Shown here piece after piece: positions 12,370 through 26,662 of a stretch of 64,000 nt of DNA. The notes under the pieces are model-generated. The model searched no databases and was not told where the DNA came from. It saw only the letters and a program-made list of their open reading frames with translations. The position numbers were made by a program, and so were the translations under genes. The DNA comes from Prochilodus magdalenae (lineage: Eukaryota > Chordata > Actinopteri > Characiformes > Prochilodontidae), in assembly GCA_024036415.1 (NCBI GenBank), contig JAMWET010000893.1, positions 55,076-119,075 on the forward strand, written 5' to 3'. Each line of letters opens with the position of its first letter. The first letter of the stretch is position 1.

Positions 12370-13560
12370 TACGTGGAGTGGGAGAAACTGATGTAGGCTG
12401 CTTTAGTGTAGTGATGTAAATGTGATGGTTTGCTCGACATTACAAAAAACCTATACATTCAAAATGGGCTGTTTTGGCAGCTTACTTCCCACATGGACTG
12501 GGGAGAGACATGTATGTTTTGAAACTTAAACAATGTTTACAAACATTAAACTCTCATTTCAAGAAAATTGAGGAATATGTTCAGGAGTTTTTAATGAGTT
12601 GGGCCCTTCTATACCCCACTATGCTCTGTTAAATGTTTAAAAACACTTAGCAGGCCCAGATGCCCTTGGTTTGGAACAAGACTTTAATAGAGGGGTCATT
12701 ATAGGATTACAGGAGCTTTAGACACTTTGCTCCCTATTGTTTCTGTTAGAGGTGGGGCTGAGAGACAGGATGCATGTGCAGAGTCTTGCTTATTGGGTAC
12801 TTCCAGGAGTCAGTGTCACAGTTCAAACATCAGTTGAAGTGGCACTTGCGTTAAACACAGCTTTATCCATACACAGCGGACAAAGCAGAAGACATAAGCA
12901 ATGGAAAGAACCAGATAAGAACAGGAGAGGGAAACTACATAAGGGATAATGAAAGAGCAGAGACAAGGAGGAGCCAAAACTGGAGAGGGCGAATTCCAAA
13001 CGGGAGGGTCCATGTGTGGTCTCTCTAGAGGGGACACCCCATAACAAGAAAAGTGACTGCAGTGACATCTGAGTAGGATGACTTTTGGTCTGTGAGAAAG
13101 TCGTCAGTAAAAGCTGCTGTAGATTTGCTTGAATTGGTCCATTTGTCCTTTTAGTGGGAACGGTCACTGCACACTTATTCTGTCTGAGCTCCTTTATGCT
13201 ATGATAAAATTTTTGTCTTCTGATGGAAACGGTCTCATCCGCAGGACGTGAGGGGTCACTGTGGGGTTTCATGAAAATTATGTAAATCATATGCTTTAGC
13301 CTCTGCAATCACCAGGTCTTTACCCAGCTGAGCATCTGTGCGAGATTTCAGACAGTGGTATATGACAGCGCCCTCCTCCATCATCATCAAAATACCAATT
13401 GAGAAGCTTTTGTTTTTGGGAGAATGGTATTCTGTCCCTTCAGTACAGTTTCAGAGACCTGCAGAGTCTTCCCATGGCACATTGAAGCAGTTTTGGTGGC
13501 TCATGCTGGGTATTAAGACACCTTATTAAGACACTTGGTGTTGTTTTTGTTGCTTTGTAT
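12370..13560. other. Non-coding, no recognised gene
   Basis: No supported exon. A minus-strand open frame of 161 codons (12823-13308) has no recognisable domain, signal or codon pattern and is treated as chance. Confidence 0.4.
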
Positions 13561-13569
13561 GTTGTGTTT

Positions 13570-13613
13570 TTATATATGTATATATATATATATACATACA
13601 TACATACATACAA
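13570..13613. repeat. TA/TACA microsatellite
   Basis: Alternating tatata is followed by repeated tacatacatac units. Confidence 0.85.
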
Positions 13614-13752
13614 CAGTTTAGCTCCGCCAGTTCAGTTTAAAAAGGTGTAAAGGCCCAGACTGCTTTTTGAATGAGGCACAATGTAGAGGCGATTCAGGAC
13701 AGAGGTCATTTACATTTATCTGTCTTAGAGGCACAGTAACAAAACTAGCCTG

Positions 13753-14140
13753 TTTAAAGGAGCAATTTGTAAGATGACGCTACCTGTCAGATTCATACTC
13801 CAAACAATAGAGGGCAGCATATCAGCAGTAAATGTACAGTCCCTCCTCCTCCCTCATTAATCTCTCTTATCAGCCTAGAAGAAACACTGATGTTCAACAT
13901 CAAACTGCTACTCCAGTGGTGGAAATAAATTTTTTTTTAAAAAACTGCTTCTTCACCCTGTCATGTTTGACTGTTTCAGCTTGATGATGCAGTGACTCAG
14001 TGTCGCTGGTTAGCATGCTAACTACAGTAAACATATCTGCAACACAATACATATGTTACTATTAATACAGTTAGTTCTTTATAAATTTGATTTGGTTTTG
14101 TAATGTTTTATCCTAAAAATCTTATTTACTGTTCCTTTAA
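13753..14140. mobile_element. MITE candidate with about 22-bp inverted termini
   Basis: The left end TTTAAAGGAGCAATTTGTAA and the inverse of the right end, TTAAAGGAACAGTAAATAAG, both continue into AT and form imperfect inverted termini around a 388-bp non-coding core. The core includes caatagagggcagc. I could not fix a target-site duplication, so the superfamily is open; a hAT-like origin is possible. Confidence 0.5.
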
Positions 14141-14750
14141 CTATAAGGACTGAAGAGAGGTTGGGAAATTTCAGGGAACATGAATCACTTGTGTTTTTAA
14201 GCACCTGGATGTAATACTGCTAATCATTAATGTGTGCAGCGCTGATGTGTGTGGTTTTAGCTATCTTATCAGAATGTTCCATGCCCTGTATCTCTGTCAG
14301 CAGTGCAGTTATTTCCAATGGTTCATCTCACTAGTTCAATTCAAAGTCGCTTATTCATAAATACACCGGGGCCATTTACTCACAGTGAAGCCACTAGAGA
14401 ATGACAGAGCTCATCTCCTTCTTAATCCTGCTGAGAGATCACAACATGTGCGTGTGTGTAATATCAGCGGCGCTGAGACTATGAAAGGCTTCAGATGCTG
14501 CTCTTATTATTCTGCAGTGTGCCGATAGTACAGAGTGTCCTGCTCTGCTCTGGCCCCTGTCCTGTCTTCCACTGTGACATTGGCTCTCTCTGCGTCACTG
14601 CTCTCTCCCTTGTCTGTCTTTCTCTAACAATTTAATATCTAACAATCTTTTGTCTTCTCTTTTCCCCACTTAGTCCTGTTTTCTCCTGCTTTTCAGGTCT
14701 GTTATTTTCTGAGCTTCCTCCTTATCCTGCTCACCAGTTACACCTCAGCT

Positions 14751-14811
14751 TTCTTTCTTTTTCTTTCTTTTTCTTTCTTTCTTTTTCTTTCTTTCTTTCT
14801 TTCTTTCTTTT

Positions 14812-14879
<68 letters not shown>

Positions 14880-14881
14880 TT

Positions 14882-14917
<36 letters not shown>

Positions 14918-14949
14918 TTCCTTTCTTTCTTTCTTTCTTTCTTTCTTTT

Positions 14950-14993
<44 letters not shown>

Positions 14994-15025
14994 TTCCTTT
15001 CTTTCTTTCTTTCTTTCTTTCTTTT

Positions 15026-15061
<36 letters not shown>

Positions 15062-15143
15062 TTTTTTTCTTTTCCTTTCTTTCTTTCTTTCTTTCTTTTT
15101 CTTTTCTTTCTTTTTTTCCTTTTTTCTTTCTTTCTTTCTCCAC
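14751..15143. repeat. CTTT tetranucleotide array, about 390 bp
   Basis: Nearly pure repeats of CTTT are interrupted by occasional TTTTT and TTCC. The minus strand reads as a Lys/Glu/Arg open frame of 143 codons, which is a by-product of the repeat. A pyrimidine-rich tract continues to about 15640. Confidence 0.97.
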
Positions 15144-15144
15144 T

Positions 15145-17290
15145 GCCTCTTTTATATTTGCTTTCCCCCTTTTCAACTGTTTTTCTCCCTTACTTCTTTT
15201 TTTGTTCTTTTTGTTTCATTTATTGCCTTTCTTTCCTGTTTTCCTCTTATTTTCTTGCCTCCTCACATTTTCCTTCTTACTCTGCATGTATTTCTCTTTT
15301 CTTTTCTTTAGCTTTCATTCACTCTGTCTTACTTCTCTTCTTCACTTTTTCTAATTTTCTCATTCTCTCCTCTCTCTTTTTCTTCTCCCTCTCATTTTTT
15401 ATTCCCTCTTTCTCATATCCTCTTTCATCCGCCCCTCTGTATTTCCCTCTCTTCTCTCCATCTTTTATCTTTACTGTCTTTCTCCCAGCCCCCCTTCTCT
15501 GGCATTTGCTCTGCAGGCCTAATGAGAACACTGGCTGACCTGTCTCTTTTCTCTTCCCAGTAAAAACAACACGGTGACTCACAGTCAGTCAGAAGTGACA
15601 CTCTCAGTCTCTCACTCTCTCTCCCTCTGTCTCTCTCTTCCCCCTAAGTCTCTCACTGGGCCAAGCCAGCTCTGAATCACTTACAGCCATTGCTCATTCA
15701 TTGAGGTCAGTCCAAAAGTATAGAGCCCTCTCTCACTACATGCTAATCACACCAGAATGGTAGAAAAGTCAGGCAGATTGTGAGTACAAGAGACAGCGCC
15801 TCAGGTGTGTCTGGACTGGAGAAGTCTGGATCATCAGTCGTTACTGCAAAGTCAACGTCTTTTCTCTTGATCCAGCTGAGGGTGTTCATTGGAACTGCAC
15901 CACTGTGAACATCTAAACATTCATATATTCCAGGATTCATGTTCGTATTATGAAGTACGTTTTTCGTTTCTACTAAGAGGTGCAAAATTCTCAGAACTTA
16001 CAGAATCGATTAAAGATCAAGCGGCAAAGCGCGGTTTCACCAGCTGCTCCAGGCTGTGTCATAGTTCAGACAATTATGTGGCACAGCGTGCCATCGTTAA
16101 GATACCTACACCCTCACATGTTCCCTAAGGAGAATTTTAATGGAGTCCAAGCAAGCATTTTCCCTCGCATTCCAAAACAATGTCTACTAATCCAGAGCAA
16201 CTTTGACCCTGTTTTTGCTGACAGACCCTCAAGTCTCCCACAAACGCCCCCCTGCTCCCTCCATTCTGACTGCAATCTGAATGCTTGGTTATAGACAGCT
16301 CTGTCAGGATTCCTGCATTGGCTTGAAAGCAATTACAAGCTGAATGACTGGGGCTGTCTGTCAGTGGTATATTTGGCAGTGTCTGGCAGCTGATGGTGAA
16401 TATATCTGTGCTGTTGAGAAAAACGAGTCTGAATCCAAACACGGGCAGCTTGAGCCAGTGATTCATCCTCATTCGTTAGTATGGTAGTCTGTTACGACAC
16501 CTTGTGCTGCAGAGTAATTAAGGGGGTGTCACAAAATGAGTTACTGTTTCAGATTCTCTGCAGCACCGAACCCACCCCCTCTCCTAAATCTGACAGTTAA
16601 TATGATAATGAACTCCTGCAGAGTCAGAGATTGGAAGAAAGATTGTTGGAAATGTATTTTAAATGATTTTATTTTTTCTTTTTACAGTAGGTTGTGATGC
16701 TTGTTTGATCAATGAGACTGGCATGTTTTAATACATCAGAGACAACATGCTTCCAGAAGTTCATTAAGCTGTAGATCTGCTGTTAACTGTCTTAAGTACA
16801 TTATAAATCCATTAGTGGAATCAGCTCCCATCGCTGACAGAGGCATTCGAGGCGTGCTCACAGGACTGGGATATATTATGGAACACATATTCAGAATACA
16901 GAATCTGTATTCAGTCCAAGTCATATTTTGTAAAGGCGTTATTTAGAATACAGTTGCCTTATAAACGCATAGGACAAATACTGTTAGAAGACACTACAGG
17001 CCAAAACTATGTGTCATGTTTAAGAGAAACACCATCTATACTTGTTTAGTAACCGTTTTGAAATCAGTGTACAGTGTGTAGGGTAAAGCAGAAAGTCTGT
17101 AAAGCAAGAACACTTTGTGTACAATGAAGTTCTGGAGTCGACTGATAAATCAGTGTTATTAATGTCAGGACTTTTGAGAGATGACGGTTTTGTACTGAAC
17201 TCATGATGTGTTTTGTGGGAGGTTATGTTCATTCCATTAACTGAGAGTCACATATCTACCCACTTTATAGTCACATTTGCAAGATTTCAT
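15145..17290. other. Pyrimidine-rich tract, then unique non-coding sequence
   Basis: 15145-15640 is strongly CT-biased. From 15650 to 17290 I see only unsupported short open frames and no repeat or exon that I recognise. Confidence 0.4.
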
Positions 17291-17293
17291 TTC

Positions 17294-18825
<1,532 letters not shown>

Positions 18826-18829
18826 GGTT

Positions 18830-19530
18830 GAAATATACTTGAAGTCTATACCTAAATGCACTGGGATGAGTTGAATACTAAGAACTAATCTTCTGACTAC
18901 TAACCTGACCTCAGTGATGCTGTTGTGTCTGATTGCAATCAAATCCTCATGGCCATGACCCAACATCTAGTGTAAAATCTTCTTGGAAGGGTTAGAGACT
19001 TAGACACTGTTGATGCAGGGAAGATAGAAGAACTCCACATTAATGTTCTTGATTTCAGAAGACATGGTGAATGAGTAAGTGTCTACAAGCGTTTGTAAGA
19101 GAAGAGTGGAAGATGTGGAAGACCACAAAGACTTAAATACGCACTTTCTCACTGTAGTCGATGTTATCTTGGCTGATTGCTTAATGCAGGCTCATTTGGA
19201 GCTTTTCACATTGGCGAAAAAATGCCATGCTGGTTGACCTGTCGTCGCCTACAACTCAGCTTCAAAGTGTGGCTCTAAAAATGTTGGTTTTCAAGGACTG
19301 GTGTGTCAGCAGAAGCAGCGCTCATGCATAATGCAGTCCTCCTCCTTCAGCCATGAAGGAAACGCAGCGTTCCCCTGCGCTCACAGATCCTTCATGTGTC
19401 ATTTAGACACTGAGCTGTTTGTGTGAGGTGCTGCTTAAACAGCAGATTCATGCCATTAGTGCCTCTGATATCAGCTGGAACATTACTGCATCCCACATCT
19501 ATATAATTAAGATAATAGACTCCTTATCCC
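18830..19530. other. Non-coding, no recognised feature
   Basis: No exon or repeat recognised between the truncated transposon and the pyrimidine tract. Confidence 0.4.
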
Positions 19531-19531
19531 C

Positions 19532-19568
<37 letters not shown>

Positions 19569-20000
19569 CTTTCTTGCTCTCTCTAACAGCCTCGTTCTTT
19601 CTTTCATTTTTGTCTACTGCTCTGTCACTTTCCTTCTCTATCTTTCTGTCTCTCTCGTACTTCTTTACTTTCTTTCTTTCATTCTCGCTTCCTCTTTATT
19701 TACACCTTCTATCACTTGCTCATTTTTTGCTGTTTCTTCTCTTTTCTTTCTCTTTCTGTTTACCACCTGTCTTGCACACTCTCTCGTTCTTTCTCTCTTG
19801 CTTTCTTTCATTCTGCTTAGTTTTCATCTTTCACTTTCTTTCTCTGTAACCACTTGCTTTATTCTCTCTTTCTCTTGCCTCATTCTTCTTTCTCTTTCTC
19901 TCTTGTCCTTTCTCACCCAGTCTGTCTCATTTTCTTTTTCTCTCTCTCACTCTTTCTTTCTCACTCACTCTCTCACTCACATCCCCCATCTCCGTTATAA
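19532..20000. repeat. CT/CTTT-rich polypyrimidine tract
   Basis: A pure TC array at about 19536-19563 is followed by more than 400 bp of degenerate C/T-rich sequence. Open frames here (Ser/Leu/Phe-rich) are compositional artefacts. Confidence 0.9.
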
Positions 20001-20027
20001 AGAGCATACACAAACATAATTGTTGAA

Positions 20028-20036
<9 letters not shown>

Positions 20037-20078
<42 letters not shown>

Positions 20079-20090
20079 ATCTCTCTCACA
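20037..20090 (+). repeat. CT microsatellite forming the splice acceptor tract of tbxas1 exon 2
   Basis: About 20 CT units with two CTAT interruptions run directly into CACAG|G at the exon boundary. The array therefore supplies the entire polypyrimidine tract of the acceptor. Confidence 0.93.
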
Positions 20091-20091
20091 G

Positions 20092-20185
20092 GTATTCAAT
20101 CTATCCATTCTCCGTGTTGCAGCAATATGGTATCAGACACCCCAAGCCGTCCCCCTTCTTTGGAAACATGATGCTGTTTCGACAT
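20092..20185 (+). CDS. tbxas1: tbxas1 coding exon 2 (hinge after the membrane anchor)
   Basis: The exon is 94 nt. The acceptor is the AG at 20090-20091 and the donor is GTAAGG at 20186. The first base completes a codon begun in an unseen exon, and 31 full codons follow, starting YSIYPFSVLQQYGIRHPKP and ending FRH (phase 0). RHPKPSPFFGN is the proline-rich hinge that orients a microsomal P450 catalytic domain away from its N-terminal helix, and it closely resembles the mammalian CYP5A1 hinge. The polypyrimidine tract of the acceptor is a long CT microsatellite (20037-20090). Exon 1, which should encode the signal anchor and end in the first two bases of a codon, was not recognised upstream. 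Confidence 0.93.
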
Positions 20186-23100
20186 GTAAGGCTGCTTCTG
20201 ATTCATTTCACATCTTTCTAAAGGACATCGGCATGCGACACCTACTCCAATTTCCCTGCTACTTCACGCTGTAAAAATGCCTTTTGTATTCCAGAAGCAT
20301 GAGACATCATTAACAAAATGTTGTCTCTTCTGTTTATATATCTATATTCATACTTCACACGCACATGCACACACACCCCACACATGGCCTCGCCACACAC
20401 GGCACCGCCACACACCCAGAGGCTTAAAAAACAGCCAGTTTCTCAGAACTACAGTAACTGCACTTCATTAAATTTGTTCATTAAAGATGGCTCAAAAGTA
20501 ATGACTTCTAATACCATGTGATTTCCAAACAGATTACTCTTAGCTTAATTGCTTTACTTCTAGGATGAATATGTAAAAGGGGGAAGACGAGTGGGTGGGT
20601 TTAATATTACTGCATTAATGCTGCAGCTTAACACTGTCCTGCATGCTTTTTTCCTCCAGGTCTGTTTGAATAATAGAGGCAGCTTTGATTACTCAGGCCC
20701 TAAATATGTCACAGCCACCATATCATGTGAGGCACTGTAGCCGCTTATTTCTGCCATGCATTTTCACACTGATACATGATGTCAAATGAAGATGAGTTGA
20801 TTAATATCAGACAGGCGAAAACAGACAAGGCTTTAATGCTGTAAGCTGTTATCTAGTCTTGCAGTGGCGGACATGATCTCATAATAAGAATATATATCAG
20901 GGGACAAACTGTTACCGGGTACCCCTAAAGTATAATTGTAAAAATGATCGATGATGAATAATAATTACTGAGATATTTTTATGTATGATTGATTACCACG
21001 TGCAAGAACTATTTCTAAACCAGCCCTATGCATAAGACCCCTGAAAAACATCAAGTCAGCATGTCATGATCTATGTTTATGCAAACAGTAAATGCACCCT
21101 ACTGCCCCAATTTTAAACTCTGACCCATGCCACCCTTTGCCTCCATGACCCTGTTTACATCAGATCACTTCTTATGACCAGTACCTGGATTGTATCCTGT
21201 TTAGACTTTAGCCACAAGCATTTATAATTGGTAGTCAACTTGGTAGCCTCTGGATAGTCAGAGTGAAATCTGATTGCAGTGTGGGGCGGAATATGCAAAT
21301 CCATTCATTTGTTACACAGTGATCAATTATTTATCTGTTCAGCCTCTATTGCCTACAGTTGTGCACAGTAGTAGTCTGTCCATATTACTACTAAGCATTT
21401 TTATCATGTCCCCAACCATGTGCATCAACCATGATAATCTTCCTCGCAGACACCAATTACATGCTTAGTATCCTGGAAGGGGTTTTGGTTGCTTAATGTG
21501 TCTTGGAGAGACATATGTGTTCACATTGCTGTGTGACATGTGGCTCAAGTACGTCTCAGACCCCCTTCTGAGAGGGGATTGTGTCTTAAATGTGTCTGAA
21601 GTGTATTGGGGTGAATTGGCCTTAATCCAAATATTATCTTGACACTCAAGACACTCAAAAATTGTGTCTTTCTATTACTCCAACACCAGTCACACCGTTT
21701 CACTTCTCACATTTAAGCCTTTATCCTCAAAACATTACCGTTCTTGAGCCAGGATTGCTGGTGGGTTAGGCTTCTCGCTAAGCTATTATTAGTGCCCTAA
21801 CAAGGATATGAATTAAAAGTAGCTTAAGCTACCAGCTTCACACACCAAAACACAGGTTTATCCACTCAGACTTGAGTCTTTATCCACTACCCTTATGTCA
21901 GCGAGGCTTTAATGGGCCGGAATGAGCTTGCATGATGGTGTGTAATGCTGTTTATGTCTTCCCGCCAAGCTAAAACTAGCTTTTCATGCTTCTCATGCAG
22001 GACATTCAAGCAAAAGTCATTAAGGCAAAACAGGTCCACACACAAGTACACACATTTACCCATTTAGCTTTAAGTGTTTATTCCCTTGATGTCACTGAAG
22101 CTTCAGCGTGAATAAACCTGCAGTGTGGAGTGGTAACACGCTACCATGGTGCAGTGCTACCTACTTATAGAACAGTGTTCCATATTCAGCAGGTTGTTAT
22201 ATAGATGTGGTATATGAGTTGGACACTGCTATAATTTTAAACCCCAGTAAAATTGGTCTGTTTTGGACCCTATCACAGCACTCATTGACCAGAAGGCAGG
22301 AAACACCCTGGACAGGAAGAACAACCCAAAATAAGACAGAATAAAATGTTTATTTTTATCTTCCATTAAAGATTAAGAACTTTGTTTCCTTCTCCTGTGA
22401 CGTCATTCCTTTTGGAGACACAGCGTTTTTTTTATCCAACAGCTGTGATATCTTTTGGTACATTGGACTGTGATTGGTTCCACAAATCATTCTTTCCCAG
22501 ATGTGCTGAGAAAGCCTGTGAGTTCAGTAGAAAAATGTGAATTCTGCACAATGGTACTGCACTTGACACAAACATCAGTCTATATAACCATAATGAGCCA
22601 TCTAATATGGCAGTTGATAATTTCAGAAACACATGTTTGAGCACAGGGGCCCTTTAAATGTCCGGTGCTGGATTACTATGAAATCTGCTGCATACAAGAG
22701 CTTTCCCCCTCTAAAACCTGCCCCAAATTATTTTAGTGTGTTTTGCAAACCTGAACATCTTTTCCAAAGCATAGCTTCTCATTCTTTCCAAATCTCAATT
22801 ATTCCAAGTGCAACCATCGTAACCACAAACAGCTGCTGGTAACCTGGCGTTAACTTGTATTACCAGATCTGGGATGTTTCATAGATTCTGGTTTAATAGA
22901 ACTGTTTTTCTGTTGCAAAAGAGCACGTTTATTTTAACGTGTCCTCGGCACATATGACACATATCTGCATATTTAATTGGAGTTTGAAAGTCATGCTATG
23001 ATTGTGTTACATCCATTGGTTAAAGGCAGGCTTTTGTTGTCCACAGAACAATGTGGATGAGCACCATCACCCCCTACTTTGAGCTCTGCCTTTCCAAAGA

Positions 23101-26100
23101 GCTGGATTGATCTAACCATGTAACGACAGAAAATCTAACCAACCTCTTTTATAAAGGGGACCTGATATGCTTATTTTCAGTGTCAGCCTTCTTTTTGGGG
23201 GTCTCCCAGAATAGATCTATAGGCTTAATTTTTCCAAATCACAGTATTTTTTCCTATCCTGTTCACATCTGTATTCACCCTTGGTCTGAAAGGCTCTGTT
23301 AAAAGCTTCTTGCCTTCCAAAGACCCCAGTGTGCTCAAATGGTCTGTTGTTAAGTGTGATAGTTATGCAACAAATGAAATTTCTATTCATTGTATCCAGT
23401 ATCAGCAGGTTAGAGTCTGACTCTTTGTCATATGATTTAATGTCTAAAAATACATAAAAAATGATCAAAATGGACATGATCAATTTTTTTTACAAAACGA
23501 GACCAAATACTGATACCATACTGATTTTAAAAAATACATACATTTTGACAAAAACATACATCATCAAAAAAATTGTTGCACCCAGACAGAAATGTCAGAC
23601 TGCAATGCTATTTAGACGGAAGATTAACAGCTTTGATTAGGGAAAGTGTCAGATTGCGTTGCTGTTTAAAAGGAAGATAAAGGTTACCAGGAGCAATAAA
23701 TGATGATCAATTTAGACTGCTATACACATACAGTAAGAGACAAGTAGTGTCTCTCAGTATGGCATTAGGCCGCCATGTTTGCCAAAGCAACATGCCAGAT
23801 GTCTCAGCATGGAGTGTAGAGCTTTCTAATGTACTACAATAATGCATCACATGTAGCCTAAATATTCTTATACAGTTCCTGCAGATTGAGTGACAATGGG
23901 CCTTCTGGATGTGTGATGTGTGAAAACAAATCTTGGGTTTAACCACGGTGCCTCCACACAGATTAGTTGTTTTTACCAAGGCAAAATGGGATTCATCGTT
24001 GAAGTTGACCTTCATTACAGTCAGACACCAGCGTTGTCATGGTGTAAAGGGCTGTCATTGTAATGGTCTGCATTAAGTCCTTCGTCGTGCAGCCATCTGC
24101 CAACGGCCCAGGTACTAACAGGTTGACGCATGGAGGGCATCACTGCTTGCTGAATGCTGTTGCGTTGGTCAGGTACAGCGATAATGCCCATCCTTGCTTA
24201 CATGTGTGGCCGAGTGTGAAACTTGAATCATTCACGTGCCTCATGATGTCAACCCTACCCACCAAGTTTGATTCCTGTTGGTTGATTCCTTCTGGGTGCG
24301 ACTATATGTGCTGCTATGTATTTTTTTTTTTCTCCTCATAAAATATCTACTCAGTAACGCAGATCTGATACAGACTGAAAGTTTTAAGATCCAACAGAAT
24401 TAGATGAGATGGTAAAGAAATGTATAGAAGAAATGACTACATTACAACATGGCTTTTCTTATCATTGGCAGTTAACCACAACTTCGAGGGTTAACACCCA
24501 CCCAAACCTTAACCTTCAGTTTAACTCAAGCTTAATTCTCTCAGGCTGAAAGAAGTTGAAGCAGCTTCTGCTGCTCCTGTGCAGCCCTGGCTGTGATTAC
24601 ATTCACAGATCAATATGTTTCTGTCAGGCAGCCTTGGTGGGCTGGACGGCTTGTCGTTTATGGGTTTCACGTCTTTGTATCTTTCTATCACTCTGTTATG
24701 ACAGGATTGCTTCTTCGTGCTCTGTTTTTCTCCTCTTTCTTCCTTACATCTGGCTGTCAGTTCAGAGAAGAGAAGAGCTTTATTGGCATGGCCATTCAGA
24801 TATATCTGCCTGTCTGTCTATTTATGTTTCTGCTGGTCTACATGTCTGACTATCTTTATGTCTGTCTCCATATATGCATTTCTGTGTCTACAGTTCTGTG
24901 CACAGTTCTGGTTTATTTAAGGTCCAGTCAAAATGAATAAGAAGCTCAAATAAAAGACATCAGGAAGTTACACAAAAACCTCAATGACTATAGTATGAGG
25001 TTTATGCATTTTCAAAATATAGTTCTCAAAAACACAGTATCATTTTTTTTATTTATAGTCTACAGAGGTTGGTGGTAGACAGTGGCTCAATTGGTGCTGT
25101 GTTTAAATCCCAGACCACCAGGCAACTGCCCTGTTATCACAGCCATAAACAGCTAATTAGGTAACCTTTTTGTACTATGACAGTTTCCCCTTAAAATTAG
25201 GCCATATATCGCCGTACTGACAGCATCACAATACATCCCGGTTTACTGAATCATAACCCTTGCATCATGATGCGTATTGTATTGCTAGGTTTATGCCAGT
25301 ACACGGCGATAGCATCCACTGTGTCTTTATTACAGCTGTTGTTATTTTTGAGAGACGTGCTTTCAGTTTTCATTCCCAGGGATATTTTTTTCACACCTCA
25401 AAAAAACTAGTTTGATTTGAGCCGGTTAATCCAAACACAGTACTGTCCTTGATCTTAGGGATCTACTGTAACAGTCACCAGATTAAGATGCAAGTGCGGA
25501 GTTTAATGGTAAAGAACGTCAGTGGCTGGAGTATTCAACAACAGACAAGAAAAATAATGGTCAAAAGAACAGGCAAAATAAAAAACCTTAAAGTACATAC
25601 GGAGGAGGATACAGCAAGAGATCAGGGTCGAGGGAACAGGCAAATCCAAAAACCAGAGAGTACATAAGACACTGTGTAAGTGGCAAGATCTTACAGGGAG
25701 GCAGAGTGAGAGTCTAGGTATATGAAGGCTAGCTAAATGAGGAGATGAGAAACAGGTGTGTGTGAAGGGGAGGTGCCAGCTCCCAGTACTCCAGGGATGC
25801 TGATCTCTGACAGGAGGAGCGGCATTATGGCATGACTTATTTTCTTCTTTCTTTTGTTAGTTTCCTTTTCTTTCTTATGATCAATTAAATACAAACACAT
25901 TCAGTGATGTTAAGGTCTGGACCCAGGGGTGGTCAGTCCATTGTTTTGAGATCACCAGCAGCTGCTTTGTTTGATTCACAGATTTTCTTTTTTTAGAAAT
26001 GGCGTCTTGACAGCTACACATCCTTACACATTTGATTTGCATTCTCTTCTCATAGGGAAAGGATTTTGTGAGATGAACACACTGAGAGTTTTAAGGAGTC

Positions 26101-26624
26101 TTACCTTTTAATGACATTTGATACATTAGAAAGCACAAAATGATGAAATACGTTTTTGGAAACTGACTTTTTTCTTTATTTCTCGTTGTTCTTTGGTCTT
26201 TCTTTATGCAAGTGGACTGTCTTGTGTTTTCAGAAATATCTCCTGAAATATGGATACCTAGTGCTTACAGACAGGAAATAAAATAATCAGTCTGTCCATC
26301 AGTCTGTCTACCCTCATTTTGTCTCCTCCCTTTCAGTTTTTGTTCTTTTATCTTTGAAAGTTGAAGTAATGAATGAACGTTCGCACTGCTTTGTCTTGAA
26401 CAATTATTGTGTATCTGCGTATCACTCCCCGGTGAGCAGAGTGGTTTGGGCTTTAAGTATGTGTCTGTGTGTGTGTGTATTTCAGCATGTGTCAGCAGTC
26501 TTCAACTCACAAACAGTCTCTAGAGTCTTGCTCTCGCAGAATTCTCTGACCCAATTCTACAGGCCATCATCTGAGCCAAGTCTTGTACGTGTGTGTGAAA
26601 GGAGGAGATTGAGTGAGGAAATAA

Positions 26625-26662
<38 letters not shown>

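Noticed and set aside
14745..15176. 143-codon Lys/Glu/Arg-rich protein on the minus strand
   Set aside because: It is a direct translation of the CTTT array.
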